A stretch of 60,745 nt of DNA. It comes from DATGZX01 sp035296965. GTDB lineage: Bacteria > Planctomycetota > Planctomycetia > Gemmatales > Gemmataceae. The position numbers and the translations under genes were made by a program. The DNA lies in assembly GCA_035296965.1 (NCBI GenBank), contig DATGZX010000369.1, positions 1 to 60,745 of the forward strand, written 5' to 3'. Under the pieces are notes generated by a model. That model was given only the letters and a program-made list of their open reading frames with translations, was not told where the DNA came from and did not search any database. Positions 17,457-27,090 of the stretch are shown piece after piece (positions within the stretch are counted from its first letter, which is position 1; every line of letters starts with the position of its first letter).

Positions 17457-19705
17457 CGCAATTGATACCTCTTTCGCAGCGTCCATTCGCTGGCGAGCAC
17501 GCCGACAAACAGGACCCAATAAAATGTCGGGAAATACAACGGCTGTTCCAGGGAAACGTGGCGGCGTTTTTCCTTGCGATCCAGTTCATCGATCAAGCGA
17601 TCGGCGGTGCTGATGTGGTGGTAACGCCCGCCCGTGGCCGCGGCGATCTGCGATAGCATTCTCTCGTCGAGATCGAGCCGGTCGAATTCCAGGTTGGGCC
17701 GGCCGACAGCGATGCTGATCCGCTCGGCGCGTAATGTCTTCCCGCCCAGTGCGGCCTCGGCCAGAATTTCGTAGTTCCCGGCCAGCCTTGGCTCGAAGAC
17801 TCCGGAATAGTGTCCGGCGGATCCGGGCACGGCCGAAAGCGGTACCGTTTCCTCTTTGCCTCGCGGATTCTTGACCAGGGCCGAGACCTGCGCCCGAGTG
17901 GTTCCCTCACCTTCCTTATCACGAACCACGGCGGTGATGGTGATCGGCGCATCGGGCGCGTAATAGGCCTTGTCGGTCTGGGTACTGATCCCGGCCTCGG
18001 TTTTGACCGATTCTGTGCGATTGGCAAGCCAGCGGACCATCTGTCCCCAGAAGCGCAGGAAGGGCGATTCCTGATCGAGCGCACGCGGCACCTGTTGCCA
18101 ATTGCGCGTTGTGTCGCCAGTGAAGACGGCCGAGCGTCCCTTTCCGGAGGAATAGACGGCCAGCACGGGCATGGGCTGTTTGACGGTCCCGGTGCCGTAA
18201 ACAGCCAATATGTTCGCAGCCGGCTTGGCGGCGAGGACCTTGACGCAGCCGTCCAGAGGCGGAAGGCCTTCCACCTGAGGCGGGGCGTTTTGGCCAGGGA
18301 AAAACTTGCCGATATTGGCGAAGATGCCATGACCCCGGCCGGCCGGCGTCAACACCGGCAGAAAAGGTTCCGGAATCTGACCGATTTCCCTAGCGCCAAG
18401 CAAAACGGGAAGGATCTCTTCGAGCGGCGTACCACCATACCCGCCGGGCCCCAGGCTGTGATAGCCGCCGAACATCAACAACCCGGCCCCATCGCGAATG
18501 CGCTTGACCAGAAGGGTTATCTGTTCGGGTTTCCAGTACGTGCTGTCGAGGTCGCCGAGCAGGAAAACGTCGAATTTCTCGTAAAGAGCAGGTTCGGTGG
18601 GAATGCCGCCCAGCTTCAACCCTTCCATGTTGGTGCGTTGGACGAAAACGTTACGCCGCGTCTGCACCAGGGCGCAAAACTCGATGTCCGGGTCTTTCGA
18701 CAGGAAGCGGTCGACCAAAGCGCCGTACTCGGCCCGAAGTGTTCCTTCAAGGTACAACACCCGAATGCGGGCATCGACAACCTGGGCCAGCGTGGAACGC
18801 TGGTTGTTTTGTGCGATCTTCTCATCGGCCGCGACCGGAACGCGGGCCGTGTACGTATGGCGGCCCTTGACCGTCGGCACGAATTGAAAAACGACCTCCT
18901 GCGCGCCTTCCACGTCGTCGAGCACCAATTCGGCCTGATCGATCTGCTTGCCGTCCTCCTCGAGGAAAACCTTGACGACCCTGCCGCCGTAGCCGACCGC
19001 GTCAACGAAGGCGGTTACCTTGGCCCGGTTGTCCACCGGAAGCTGATCGGGACATTCCAGGCCGGTCACCTGAATGTCCTTGTAGGAAGGACTGCCGCGC
19101 AGGCTGTTGCCAACGCCGATGGCATGCACTTTCAGCCCTAGCCGGCGGGCCGTCTGCACCGGGTCGCCGGCCGCGTTGTGAATCCCGTCGGAAAGCAGCA
19201 CCACGGCTTCGACATCGCGGCGCGGGACTTTTTGGGCGGCGGCGGAGAATGCCCGCGTCAAGGAAGTCGCCTCTCCCGTTGGTTGAACGCGGGCAAGATC
19301 GTCCGGTCGTTCCAGGGGCGACGCTCGGTCGGAGAATTCGAGCAAGTGCAGATCGAAATCCTTGGCCAGCCTGCTCCACCAATCCGCGACACGCAAGCGG
19401 GCCAACTCGAAGCGCGTGTTCCCGCTCGCATCGTCCGCGGTGGCCATCGAGGCCGAACTATCCACGAGAAAAATCAGCGCACGCCGCTGGACAACCTCTT
19501 TCTCCAGGCTTAGCACGGGACGAAAAAGGAGCAGTACGATGAGAACGACGGCCGTCAATCTGAGTGCGAACAAAATGCGCCAGCGCATCGGCGCCAGCAA
19601 GCGGTAAGCCTTGCCGTAGAAATAACTCGTTAGCAAAGCGGCCACGACCGTGACCACTAGCATGGTCGGCAGGCTGTGACCTTGCTCCAGTGAGAAGTGG
19701 AACAC
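17453..19705 (-). CDS. vWA-domain membrane protein with glutamine-amidotransferase-like region
   Basis: 750 residues. I prefer a GTG start at 19705, because AAAGGA lies seven bases upstream; a longer frame reaches 19756. Two N-terminal helices (LVVTVVAALLTSYFYG and ALRLTAVVLIVLLLFRPVLS) are followed by a vWA domain with FLVDSSASM and later VVLLSDGIHN. Then comes a class-I glutamine-amidotransferase-like fold (DVFLLGDLDSTYW, LLMFGGYHSLGPGGYGGT) without an evident catalytic Cys, a beta domain, and a C-terminal helix (LYFPTFYWVLFVGVLASEW). It leads the leftward operon with DUF58 and the BatA-like protein, and is expected to be an envelope partner of MoxR. Confidence 0.85.
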   Translation of the reverse strand: MFHFSLEQGHSLPTMLVVTVVAALLTSYFYGKAYRLLAPMRWRILFALRLTAVVLIVLLLFRPVLSLEKEVVQRRALIFLVDSSASMATADDASGNTRFELARLRVADWWSRLAKDFDLHLLEFSDRASPLERPDDLARVQPTGEATSLTRAFSAAAQKVPRRDVEAVVLLSDGIHNAAGDPVQTARRLGLKVHAIGVGNSLRGSPSYKDIQVTGLECPDQLPVDNRAKVTAFVDAVGYGGRVVKVFLEEDGKQIDQAELVLDDVEGAQEVVFQFVPTVKGRHTYTARVPVAADEKIAQNNQRSTLAQVVDARIRVLYLEGTLRAEYGALVDRFLSKDPDIEFCALVQTRRNVFVQRTNMEGLKLGGIPTEPALYEKFDVFLLGDLDSTYWKPEQITLLVKRIRDGAGLLMFGGYHSLGPGGYGGTPLEEILPVLLGAREIGQIPEPFLPVLTPAGRGHGIFANIGKFFPGQNAPPQVEGLPPLDGCVKVLAAKPAANILAVYGTGTVKQPMPVLAVYSSGKGRSAVFTGDTTRNWQQVPRALDQESPFLRFWGQMVRWLANRTESVKTEAGISTQTDKAYYAPDAPITITAVVRDKEGEGTTRAQVSALVKNPRGKEETVPLSAVPGSAGHYSGVFEPRLAGNYEILAEAALGGKTLRAERISIAVGRPNLEFDRLDLDERMLSQIAAATGGRYHHISTADRLIDELDRKEKRRHVSLEQPLYFPTFYWVLFVGVLASEWTLRKRYQLR

Positions 19706-19810
19706 GACCGTTCCTTTACGACAGGGCTTCCAAGGGTGTGTCCTATCTCCGCGCACGCAGCCAAACTACAATTGAGGAATCGTGCATCCGCGAAGAATTG
19801 ACGCACGCCG

Positions 19811-20503
19811 CTACTTGGAACCCGTGCTCTTGCCGGCAGGTGGCCTGGTTTTCGACGCCTTCTTCTCCCCCTCTTCGAGTGCTTTTTCGCCAAGGTAGAT
19901 CGCGCGGACATGGACCAGCGATTTCAGATCGCTATCGAGTTCGCCCTTATCGCGCTTATGCAGAATGAAGCGCTGGGGCGTCTCGCCGGTGCCGGCCTGA
20001 ACGTAGACAATGCCCGACAGCGGCCCCTGGATCTTGCGGCCACTGCGAAGCGTGATCGTGTGCGTGTACTCGCGAACGGGGTACTTGTGGCCGGTGTAAT
20101 ATTTTTCGTCATTAGCGTTTTCTTTGAAACGCCACTCCTTTTCGAGCCACTCCTTTTGAATCGTGCAGGCGACCTGCTGGATCGCTTGCAAAGGGATCTC
20201 CCGGTGTTGTTCCTGCTTTTGGTCAAAGATCTTCAAGCGGGCTGCGCGAGTCAGATAGATTTGTCCAGGGAACACCGTCCCGTCAGACAATTCTACGTAT
20301 CCGGGCACGGCATCTTTGGGTTTTTGTTCCGCGCCATCGAATGGATGCAAGGCGGGAGGGTCATCGAGCCACGCGGCCGGCGGCAGAAAGAACGGCAGGT
20401 TGCCGGCCAAGACAAGAACATACGCACCAGCCAGTGCAAGCATTTTCACCTCAAAAAGCCATATGAACTCACGCCGGGCAATCTTAAGCAACGCATGTGC
20501 CAT
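19811..20503 (-). CDS. Membrane-anchored conserved hypothetical protein
   Basis: 230 residues with one N-terminal transmembrane helix (MLALAGAYVLVLAGNLPFFL) after a short basic stretch. The soluble part has strands such as GYVELSDGTVFPGQIYLTRA and EYTHTITLRSGRKIQGPLSG, and a lysine-rich tail. The repeated 'xSGxxxxGxI' pattern suggests an SH3-like or Sm-like beta domain. It is first in the leftward block, 105 bases before the vWA gene, and diverges from the DUF4159 operon. No function is known. There is no strong ribosome site before the ATG. Confidence 0.7.
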   Translation of the reverse strand: MAHALLKIARREFIWLFEVKMLALAGAYVLVLAGNLPFFLPPAAWLDDPPALHPFDGAEQKPKDAVPGYVELSDGTVFPGQIYLTRAARLKIFDQKQEQHREIPLQAIQQVACTIQKEWLEKEWRFKENANDEKYYTGHKYPVREYTHTITLRSGRKIQGPLSGIVYVQAGTGETPQRFILHKRDKGELDSDLKSLVHVRAIYLGEKALEEGEKKASKTRPPAGKSTGSK

Positions 20504-20908
20504 CCGCTAGGGCCGCGTACCGAATCTGACTTGGCCGCTGAACGCGGATCCGGTCCAGGGCCAGGCCACATCGCCAAGGGCTACTTTTGCGTTTCGCCAT
20601 GAACATGATCGTCCCCTGGAGCCTGCGTTGTTGCTTGGCCCCTGTGCGGTTTGGCGTCAGCTCCTGTGCGAATCCGGACGGCGACCCTGACTCGGATCGG
20701 CTACTTTCGGGCTGGTGAAGCGATGCAGGTCCATGACAAACAGTGGTTTTCGTGCTTATTAGGGATGATTCGGCCTGTCCGGTTTCCGATTCCCTGCACC
20801 GACGATGTTCTGCTGCCGCGGCATAGCGATTGCAGAACAAGCAACGGAGGGGATGCGCGCGGAGCATGTGGGGACAATAGTGCCCGCGGTTTCCAAGGGG
20901 GGCGCACG
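20504..20908. promoter_or_regulatory. Divergent intergenic region of the MoxR-associated block
   Basis: 405 bases between the leftward membrane protein and the rightward DUF4159 gene. It must hold promoters for both arms of the block. The plus-strand frame is open through part of it (from 20651), but that sequence lacks any recognisable domain. The only clear element is the AAGGGGGG ribosome site before the ATG at 20909. Confidence 0.4.
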
Positions 20909-22477
20909 ATGGCAGTCAGTCGAGATTCTTCGACCAGGGAGTTGACGCGACGCCAGTTTGCACTCAATGTAGCCATGAAGGGTTGGGCGGCGCTTGGAGC
21001 TTCGGCATCCGCGGCGCTTCCTTCCCTGGCTGCAGACGATTCCGGTCCAGTGGATTGCGGTCCGCCTCCCATGGCCAAGCCCCAGAGCAGGACGGGCGGT
21101 GAATCTTTTCCGCCGTTACCGTTGCCGGTCACTCCGCTCCGCCGCACGGAGAAGAAACGCCCGCCGGCGCCACCTTCCTTGATCGGCAAGATGGCCCTGG
21201 GACCGGTCCGGTTCGTCAATCGCGGCGGCAAGCGCGTCCAGCAGCGCGATTGGATGACCGATCCCGCTGATCTCGACAGCCTGCTGGCCTGGACGAACCA
21301 GAAACTCGGCATCCACTACCGCAAAGTGGAAACCGATTTCGAGCACTTCTCCTTCGATCCGCGCGAATTGCCTGCCGTGTTGCTGGCCGGCCACAATCGA
21401 TTTCAATTCGATGACCGACTCCACCAGCGCCTGGCTCGTTATGTACTTGACGGTGGGATGATCATCGGCGACGCGTGTTGCGGCTGGAAGGATTTCGACA
21501 ACGCGTTTCGTCAGGAAATGGAGGCGATTTTTCCTGGGCGGCCGCTCCGCAAGCTGACGCCTGATGATCCGCTGTTTGCCTCGTACTACAAGCTCAAGTC
21601 GTTCACGTATCAGAACGCCGACGGCTCACGCTATGACGCGGCTCCCTGTCTCGAAGGCATCACCATCGGCTGCCGGGCCGGCGTCGTCTATTCGCCCGCC
21701 GATCTAACCTGCGGTTGGGACGGCCACGATCATCCGCGCGGCCTGCGCGTCGTCATTCCACAGGCTCGCCAGATTGGCGCAAACTACCTGACGTATCTCC
21801 TGGGCAGCTATCAACTCGGCCGCTTCCTGAGCACCACCAAGGTTTATCACGAAGCCGAGGCACCCACGCGTGACGATTTCGTGTTTGCCCAGATCATTCA
21901 CGAAGGCGATTGGGATCCCGACCCTTCGGCGGTCCACAACTTGCTCAAGTATGTTCGCGACAGTTCCACGATGGGCGTCAAGTTCAAGCGCGTTCAGGTT
22001 CGGCTCAAAGATCCCAGGGCGATGGGCTACCCGCTCCTGTACATGACCGGACATCACGATTTCACGTGGAGTCAAGAGGAAGCCGGCTGGCTGCAACGTT
22101 ACCTGAAGGCCGGTGGCATTCTGTTCGCGGACGCTTGTTGCGGCCGGCTGGCGTTCCACCTCGCCTTCCAGCGCGAATTGGCCAAGGCCCTTCCCGAACA
22201 CAAGCTGCAATCTCTCCCCCTCGATCATCCCGTTTATCATGCGCACAACGACATTAACCGTGTCGCCTACACGCCGCGCGTGACGGAGGATTATGGATCG
22301 ATCAATGCCCCCACGCTCATGGGAATCCTCATGGATGGCAGACTGGCGGTCGTTTACAGCCAATTCGACCTGGGGAACGGTTGGGAGCAGTTCCCGCACC
22401 CATACGCCTATGGCTACTCCGACCAAGATGCTCTGGCGCTGGGAGCCAATGTGATTGTTTCTGCCGTCACGCATTGA
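20909..22477 (+). CDS. Tat-exported protein with two DUF4159 domains
   Basis: 522 residues from the ATG at 20909. The N-terminus ELTRRQFALNVAMKGWAALG followed by ASASAALPSLAAD is a Tat-like signal (RRQF). The body is an internal duplication. Copy one has YVLDGGMIIGDACCGWKDF and FRQEMEAIFPGRPLRKL; copy two has YLKAGGILFADACCGRLAF and FQRELAKALPEHKLQSL. Both fit DUF4159, a glutamine-amidotransferase-like fold seen beside MoxR/DUF58 genes. In each copy a DACCG elbow stands where a nucleophile would be. It leads a three-gene rightward operon, 56 bases before the DUF4175-like gene. Confidence 0.85.
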   Translation: MAVSRDSSTRELTRRQFALNVAMKGWAALGASASAALPSLAADDSGPVDCGPPPMAKPQSRTGGESFPPLPLPVTPLRRTEKKRPPAPPSLIGKMALGPVRFVNRGGKRVQQRDWMTDPADLDSLLAWTNQKLGIHYRKVETDFEHFSFDPRELPAVLLAGHNRFQFDDRLHQRLARYVLDGGMIIGDACCGWKDFDNAFRQEMEAIFPGRPLRKLTPDDPLFASYYKLKSFTYQNADGSRYDAAPCLEGITIGCRAGVVYSPADLTCGWDGHDHPRGLRVVIPQARQIGANYLTYLLGSYQLGRFLSTTKVYHEAEAPTRDDFVFAQIIHEGDWDPDPSAVHNLLKYVRDSSTMGVKFKRVQVRLKDPRAMGYPLLYMTGHHDFTWSQEEAGWLQRYLKAGGILFADACCGRLAFHLAFQRELAKALPEHKLQSLPLDHPVYHAHNDINRVAYTPRVTEDYGSINAPTLMGILMDGRLAVVYSQFDLGNGWEQFPHPYAYGYSDQDALALGANVIVSAVTH

Positions 22478-22533
22478 TGACGCAACTGGAAATCCGGTGA
22501 AATGAGTTGCGTTCCCTTTTGGGGAATCAGCCA

Positions 22534-25500
22534 ATGCCTGCTGTCGCGGAAGCCGTAACCGAACGGCTGGAGAATACCTGGCTCAAATGGTGGGGCTGCT
22601 CGCTGGCAGCCGGCATCGTCCTGGTCGCGAGCGCCAGCTTCGGGATGCTGGCAATTCTCATCCTCGCGGACGCGCTTTGCCGGTTTCCGCAACTGGTCCT
22701 TGGCGTTCTGTTTCTTCTGTGGGCCGTCACGACGATTGCCATGATCGCTGGCATGCTTGTGCATCTGCGCTGCGGGCAGCGCAGCTTAGCCGCCACGGCC
22801 CGAAGACTGGAAATGGAATTCCCCGAGCTAGGCAGCCACCTCATAAATCTGGTGCAGTTTACCCAGCGCGACGGCGTGCCCAGCGATCCTTTTCGAGAAG
22901 CAGCGCTAGCCCAGGCTGCCGCTGCCGTCAGTGACTTTCCGCTGGAATCCGCGGCCGTCAAGGAAACCAGATTCCGGCGCTTTGCCCTGTGCATGCAGAC
23001 TCCGCGGGATCTCCTGGAGGCTTCTTGCGTACTCGTCGGCATCCTGGTGGCCGCTTGCTTTTTGCATTCCGCGATTCCCGCATGGTCTTCCTCGACCAGC
23101 CGGCTTCTGCAACCCTGGAAGTTCGTGCCCGCGGTCGGAAGTGTACAGATTACTCAGGTGATCCCTGGCGACACGGAGGTTCTGATCGGTTCGAGTCTGG
23201 AAATCACGGCTCAAATCAAGAACCCGGACAGCCAGGCTTTACCCGCCACGCTTTATCTGCGCCGCGACCAGCAGCCGGAGGCAGCGCAGCCGCTGATCGC
23301 CGACGAGAAGAACGAGAAGTTCACGGCCGTTCTGCCGCAGGTCCTTGGTCCCTTGCAGTATCGGCTTGAAATCGGAGATTCGCAAACGAAGGCTTACAAG
23401 GTGGCGGTGCGCGAAAAACCCACCGTAACGGACGTCGAGGTAGTCTACCAGTATCCTCCTTACCTGAATCGTCCGAACGACACGGTTGCTCAGAAGCATG
23501 GCGACCTGGAAGCCCCGCAATTTACCAGGGCCGAGCTGCGCTTCCACGCCTCGACCGCGATCGTTCGCGGATTTCTTCGCCTAGGGGGCCATGATATCCA
23601 TGGCCGCGTGCTCGAAGACGGCAGCACGCTGCTGGTCAGTCTTTTCCTGGACGAGACAAATACGTACACGGTGCACCTTTTCACGGAAGCCGGCCACACC
23701 GATCCGGAACCACGAGTCAACCGGATTCGCGTTCTGCCGGATGCTCCTCCGACCGTCCAAATTGTCGAACCGGCTCGTGAGGCACGCGCGGCCGTGGGGA
23801 AGAAGATCGCCCTGGTTGTCCGCGCGACGGACGATTACGGCCTCGGCCTGGTCCGCCTGGAATGCAAACAGGGAGAAACGGGTTCGATCACGAAGGTGGC
23901 GGCCTGGGACACATTTGGCACGCCCACCCAGGCGTTGCTGCACCACGTCTTCTTCCTCGATCCGGCTCACTACAAGCCGGGACTCACTCTTTTCATCCGA
24001 GCCAGCGCACGGGATCGGCGGCATGTTGAAGTTGGCGGGGTGAGTCTCATGCCTCAAGAAACAACCAGTCCCTGGCAGCAGATCACCCTGATTGCATCGG
24101 AAGCCAAGACCGCCGAGGAGCTGGCTCAACTTGATCTTCTCCGCATTGCCATTGGCAAGATCCTCCAGGAACAGATCAAGGCACGTATTGCCGCGGCTCA
24201 GATTCCCAGGCAACCGTCTGCCGATGACGGCAACGATCTTACCGGTGGAGTCCGGTCAGCGCAAATTGGCATTCACAAGGCTACAGCCGCCGTCATTGCC
24301 AGCATCGGGCAAACCGACGACAAGGACCGGCTGACGATAAAACGCGTGCTCAACAAACTCGCCCTGGGCGACATGCTCGAAGCCGTGCGCCAGGTCGAGG
24401 CGCTCGCCAAAAGCGACACGCCCACCACCTCGACTCAGTCTGTCGCGGCTCTGAGTGCCACGCAAGACCGGATCATCGACGTATTGAGCAGGCTGCTCAA
24501 CGAGATCCGCCGTGGGTCTGCCGAGCTACTGAGCGAGTTGAAAAAGAAGGGCAGTACGGAGTTGCCGCCGGACGTTCAGAGCAAGTTGCGGGAATTGAAA
24601 GACAAACTTCAGGAGTTTCTCAAACAGCAGAAAAAAGTGATCGAGGCCACGGAGAACCTTGCCAAGAAACCCGTCGAAGATTTCACGGTCAAGGAGAAGC
24701 AGCTCTTGAAGGAGCTGGCGGCCAAACAGGACGACTGGTCCCGCTTCCTGGCCGACAAGAACTCCGATCTCAGCAAGCTTCCGGAGCAGGACTTCGCAAA
24801 TCCGAGTCTGCTCAAGGAACTGGTGGAGGTGCAGACGGCCCTGAAGATGGCGGAGGACGCACTCACGAAGAAGACCGCGGATATCGCCGTGCCGTTGGAG
24901 CAACTGGGTGCCGAGATGGCCAAGGAGATCACCACCAACATCGAAAAATGGCTGCCTGACACGCCGGATCGCGAGCGCTGGAGCCAGGAAGAACCGCTGA
25001 CCGACGCGATGAAGGAAGCTCCGATGGCCGAGTTACCTAAAGAGCTGGAAGACCTCGTTGGCGAACTGATGGAAAAAGAAGAAGACCTGTTCGACGAAAT
25101 GGAGGACAAGTCGAGCAGCTGGGCCGACTCAATCGACAAGGGCGCCGGCTGGGATGCGGCCGATGGGCCGATTTCCAACAACAGTGCCCGCGGCGTCACC
25201 GGCAACCGCCTCCCCAATACCAGCGAGATCGCGGGACGCAGCGGCGAAGGGCGGCAAGGAAAGGCCAGCGGCGAGTTCGTCTCCGACACGGCCGTGGGAA
25301 AGGGCGGACGAAAAACGCCGAGCCGGCTTACCCCCGATGCGCACGTCAAGGGTCAGGTCAAGGATGTCAGCAAGGATCCGGTCGGCGGCGCCACCGGAGG
25401 CGGCAAGGAGAGCGGGCAAGGAGGCGAAGGACTGCACGGCCCGGTGCCGAATCGGCCGGAGCGACAGCTCCAGCGCCTGGCGGACAAACAGGCTCAGTTG

Positions 25501-25908
25501 CGCAATAAGGCCGAAAGCGTCGATTTGCGTTTCAAGGTGCTCAGGTACCATCACACGGACCTGAAACAGTTGATCGGGATCATGGCGGCCGTCGAGCGCG
25601 ATCTCCGCGGCGGCCAGTACCAAAGTGCCCTGCGCCGCCGGGAAGTTCTGCTGGAAGGTCTGGGCCAGGTGAAGATGTATCTCAAGGGTGAATTCACCAT
25701 TCGCCAGGATCAGACCTCCAACCTGCCGACGGACATCCAGAAAGAAATCCTGGGAAGCATGCAGGAATCGTCTCCGCCCGGCTGGGAAGAACTCAACCGG
25801 CTTTATTATGAGCGGCTGTCGGCCGAAAAAGGTGCTGTTGCGCCATCGACACAACCTCTTCCACCTGCCGCAACCAGGCCATCCAGTCCCAAGAGCGGCA
25901 AGGAGTAA
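22534..25908 (+). CDS. DUF4175-like membrane protein with long coiled coil
   Basis: 1124 residues from the ATG at 22534, which has GGGGAA upstream; a TTG at 22507 is less likely. Two N-terminal helices (LAAGIVLVASASFGMLAILI; LVLGVLFLLWAVTTIAMIAG), a third near residue 175 (CVLVGILVAACFLHSA), then beta-rich Ig-like segments to about 500. The second half is Glu/Lys-rich coiled coil (for example ELKDKLQEFLKQQKKVIEAT) ending in a Gly/Lys-rich linker. Related proteins are the largest member of planctomycete MoxR/DUF4159 clusters. It probably bridges membrane and periplasm. The stop lies six bases before the next ATG. Confidence 0.8.
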   Translation: MPAVAEAVTERLENTWLKWWGCSLAAGIVLVASASFGMLAILILADALCRFPQLVLGVLFLLWAVTTIAMIAGMLVHLRCGQRSLAATARRLEMEFPELGSHLINLVQFTQRDGVPSDPFREAALAQAAAAVSDFPLESAAVKETRFRRFALCMQTPRDLLEASCVLVGILVAACFLHSAIPAWSSSTSRLLQPWKFVPAVGSVQITQVIPGDTEVLIGSSLEITAQIKNPDSQALPATLYLRRDQQPEAAQPLIADEKNEKFTAVLPQVLGPLQYRLEIGDSQTKAYKVAVREKPTVTDVEVVYQYPPYLNRPNDTVAQKHGDLEAPQFTRAELRFHASTAIVRGFLRLGGHDIHGRVLEDGSTLLVSLFLDETNTYTVHLFTEAGHTDPEPRVNRIRVLPDAPPTVQIVEPAREARAAVGKKIALVVRATDDYGLGLVRLECKQGETGSITKVAAWDTFGTPTQALLHHVFFLDPAHYKPGLTLFIRASARDRRHVEVGGVSLMPQETTSPWQQITLIASEAKTAEELAQLDLLRIAIGKILQEQIKARIAAAQIPRQPSADDGNDLTGGVRSAQIGIHKATAAVIASIGQTDDKDRLTIKRVLNKLALGDMLEAVRQVEALAKSDTPTTSTQSVAALSATQDRIIDVLSRLLNEIRRGSAELLSELKKKGSTELPPDVQSKLRELKDKLQEFLKQQKKVIEATENLAKKPVEDFTVKEKQLLKELAAKQDDWSRFLADKNSDLSKLPEQDFANPSLLKELVEVQTALKMAEDALTKKTADIAVPLEQLGAEMAKEITTNIEKWLPDTPDRERWSQEEPLTDAMKEAPMAELPKELEDLVGELMEKEEDLFDEMEDKSSSWADSIDKGAGWDAADGPISNNSARGVTGNRLPNTSEIAGRSGEGRQGKASGEFVSDTAVGKGGRKTPSRLTPDAHVKGQVKDVSKDPVGGATGGGKESGQGGEGLHGPVPNRPERQLQRLADKQAQLRNKAESVDLRFKVLRYHHTDLKQLIGIMAAVERDLRGGQYQSALRRREVLLEGLGQVKMYLKGEFTIRQDQTSNLPTDIQKEILGSMQESSPPGWEELNRLYYERLSAEKGAVAPSTQPLPPAATRPSSPKSGKE

Positions 25909-25914
25909 CGGCCC

Positions 25915-27090
25915 ATGCGCGCTGTCTACGTGGTCCTGAATTCGTCGGTTTGCCTGCTCGGTCTGCTGTTGTCTCAACAATGCCAGGCTGGCGATAAACC
26001 AGCGCGTGCAAGTCACGGTCAGCCGCAGCGCGTCGTGATTCCCTTTGATTTCGAGTCGAAGTTCGACAACGGCCAGTATGGACAGACCATCGGCGACATG
26101 ATCTGGAAGAAACTCGAACGGCAAGGCGGCTTTGTCATTCCTGAGTCGATGCAAGACGTTCGCGACTGGTCCCAGCGGACAAAAACCGTTCCCAACGCCA
26201 ATACGCCGCTCGAGAAAATGAAGAAGATCGTCCGCGACGAGCACGCCGGCGACATCGGCATCTGGGGTAAAGTTGAGCGAGTTTCCGGACACGAAATCGA
26301 CATTTATGATTTGTGGATCTATGTGGCCGACTTCTCGAGCGACCCGGTGAAAATGATTTACGAAAAGAAAGTTCGCACCGAAACAGTCAGCGAAATTCCG
26401 CACACCTATGTCAAGGAGGCGCTCGACCGCCTCTATAGGCGTCTCCCGCAAGCCAGCGCGCGGGCAGACCCAGCCGTGCAGACGCGTTGGGACAAGAATC
26501 CCAATCTGGTGGCGGGCGATTTCGAAAAAGGCAAGAAGGGGCCACAAGGTTGGGATCCTCTGCCTCAAGGTGTGAGCTGGGTCATTGAGGAAGGCGCGAA
26601 GGTCCGCAACCGCATCATTCGCTTCACCATTCCTCAAGAAGTCGCGGAGACGACAGGCGTGCTGTTTTACAGCGACTACTTCCCGGTCGAAGAAGGAGCA
26701 ACCTATCGCTTCGCCTGCCGCTGGCGCACGACTGGGCCGGCCGTCAAAGTCTTCATCAAGTGTTACGACGAGCTGCAAGCTCAGGAACGGACGAAATCCG
26801 GCGGGAACGTCCGCACGCAGCGCCGCGAAGTTTATCGCAGCCAGCAGAATCTGTCCGGTAAGATGGGCACCTGGAATGTTCACAAGGAGGATTTCACGCC
26901 GACCCACACCCAGTTCACACCGCGCTGGGGCCGGGTGCTGCTCTACGGCTATTACCCTGCCGGCAAGGTAGAGTGGGACGATATCGTGGTCAAGCAGATC
27001 GTGCCTGCCCCACCCAAGAAAGACGTAAGAGACCAACGGCCGTCGCTGGAGACGAAGGCGCGCACCCAGGAAATCAAGGATCCCAGATAA
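25915..27090 (+). CDS. Secreted two-domain hypothetical protein (FlgO/CsgG-like N-terminus)
   Basis: 391 residues. Signal peptide (VYVVLNSSVCLLGLLLSQQC, then QAGD; the Cys could also be lipidated). Residues about 35-165 read VVIPFDFESKFDNGQYGQTI, GDMIWKKLERQGGFVIPES, IGIWGKVERVSGHEIDIYDL, like the TolB-N/CsgG/FlgO fold. The C-terminal part (NLVAGDFEKGKKGPQGWDPL, GATYRFACRWRTTGPAVKVF) resembles a carbohydrate-binding jelly roll. It is last of the DUF4159 operon. It may carry the envelope-facing contact of the complex; that is inference. Confidence 0.75.
   Translation: MRAVYVVLNSSVCLLGLLLSQQCQAGDKPARASHGQPQRVVIPFDFESKFDNGQYGQTIGDMIWKKLERQGGFVIPESMQDVRDWSQRTKTVPNANTPLEKMKKIVRDEHAGDIGIWGKVERVSGHEIDIYDLWIYVADFSSDPVKMIYEKKVRTETVSEIPHTYVKEALDRLYRRLPQASARADPAVQTRWDKNPNLVAGDFEKGKKGPQGWDPLPQGVSWVIEEGAKVRNRIIRFTIPQEVAETTGVLFYSDYFPVEEGATYRFACRWRTTGPAVKVFIKCYDELQAQERTKSGGNVRTQRREVYRSQQNLSGKMGTWNVHKEDFTPTHTQFTPRWGRVLLYGYYPAGKVEWDDIVVKQIVPAPPKKDVRDQRPSLETKARTQEIKDPR

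Noticed and set aside
17810..19141. 443-codon open frame on the plus strand
   Set aside because: Antisense to the vWA membrane protein; no recognisable protein.
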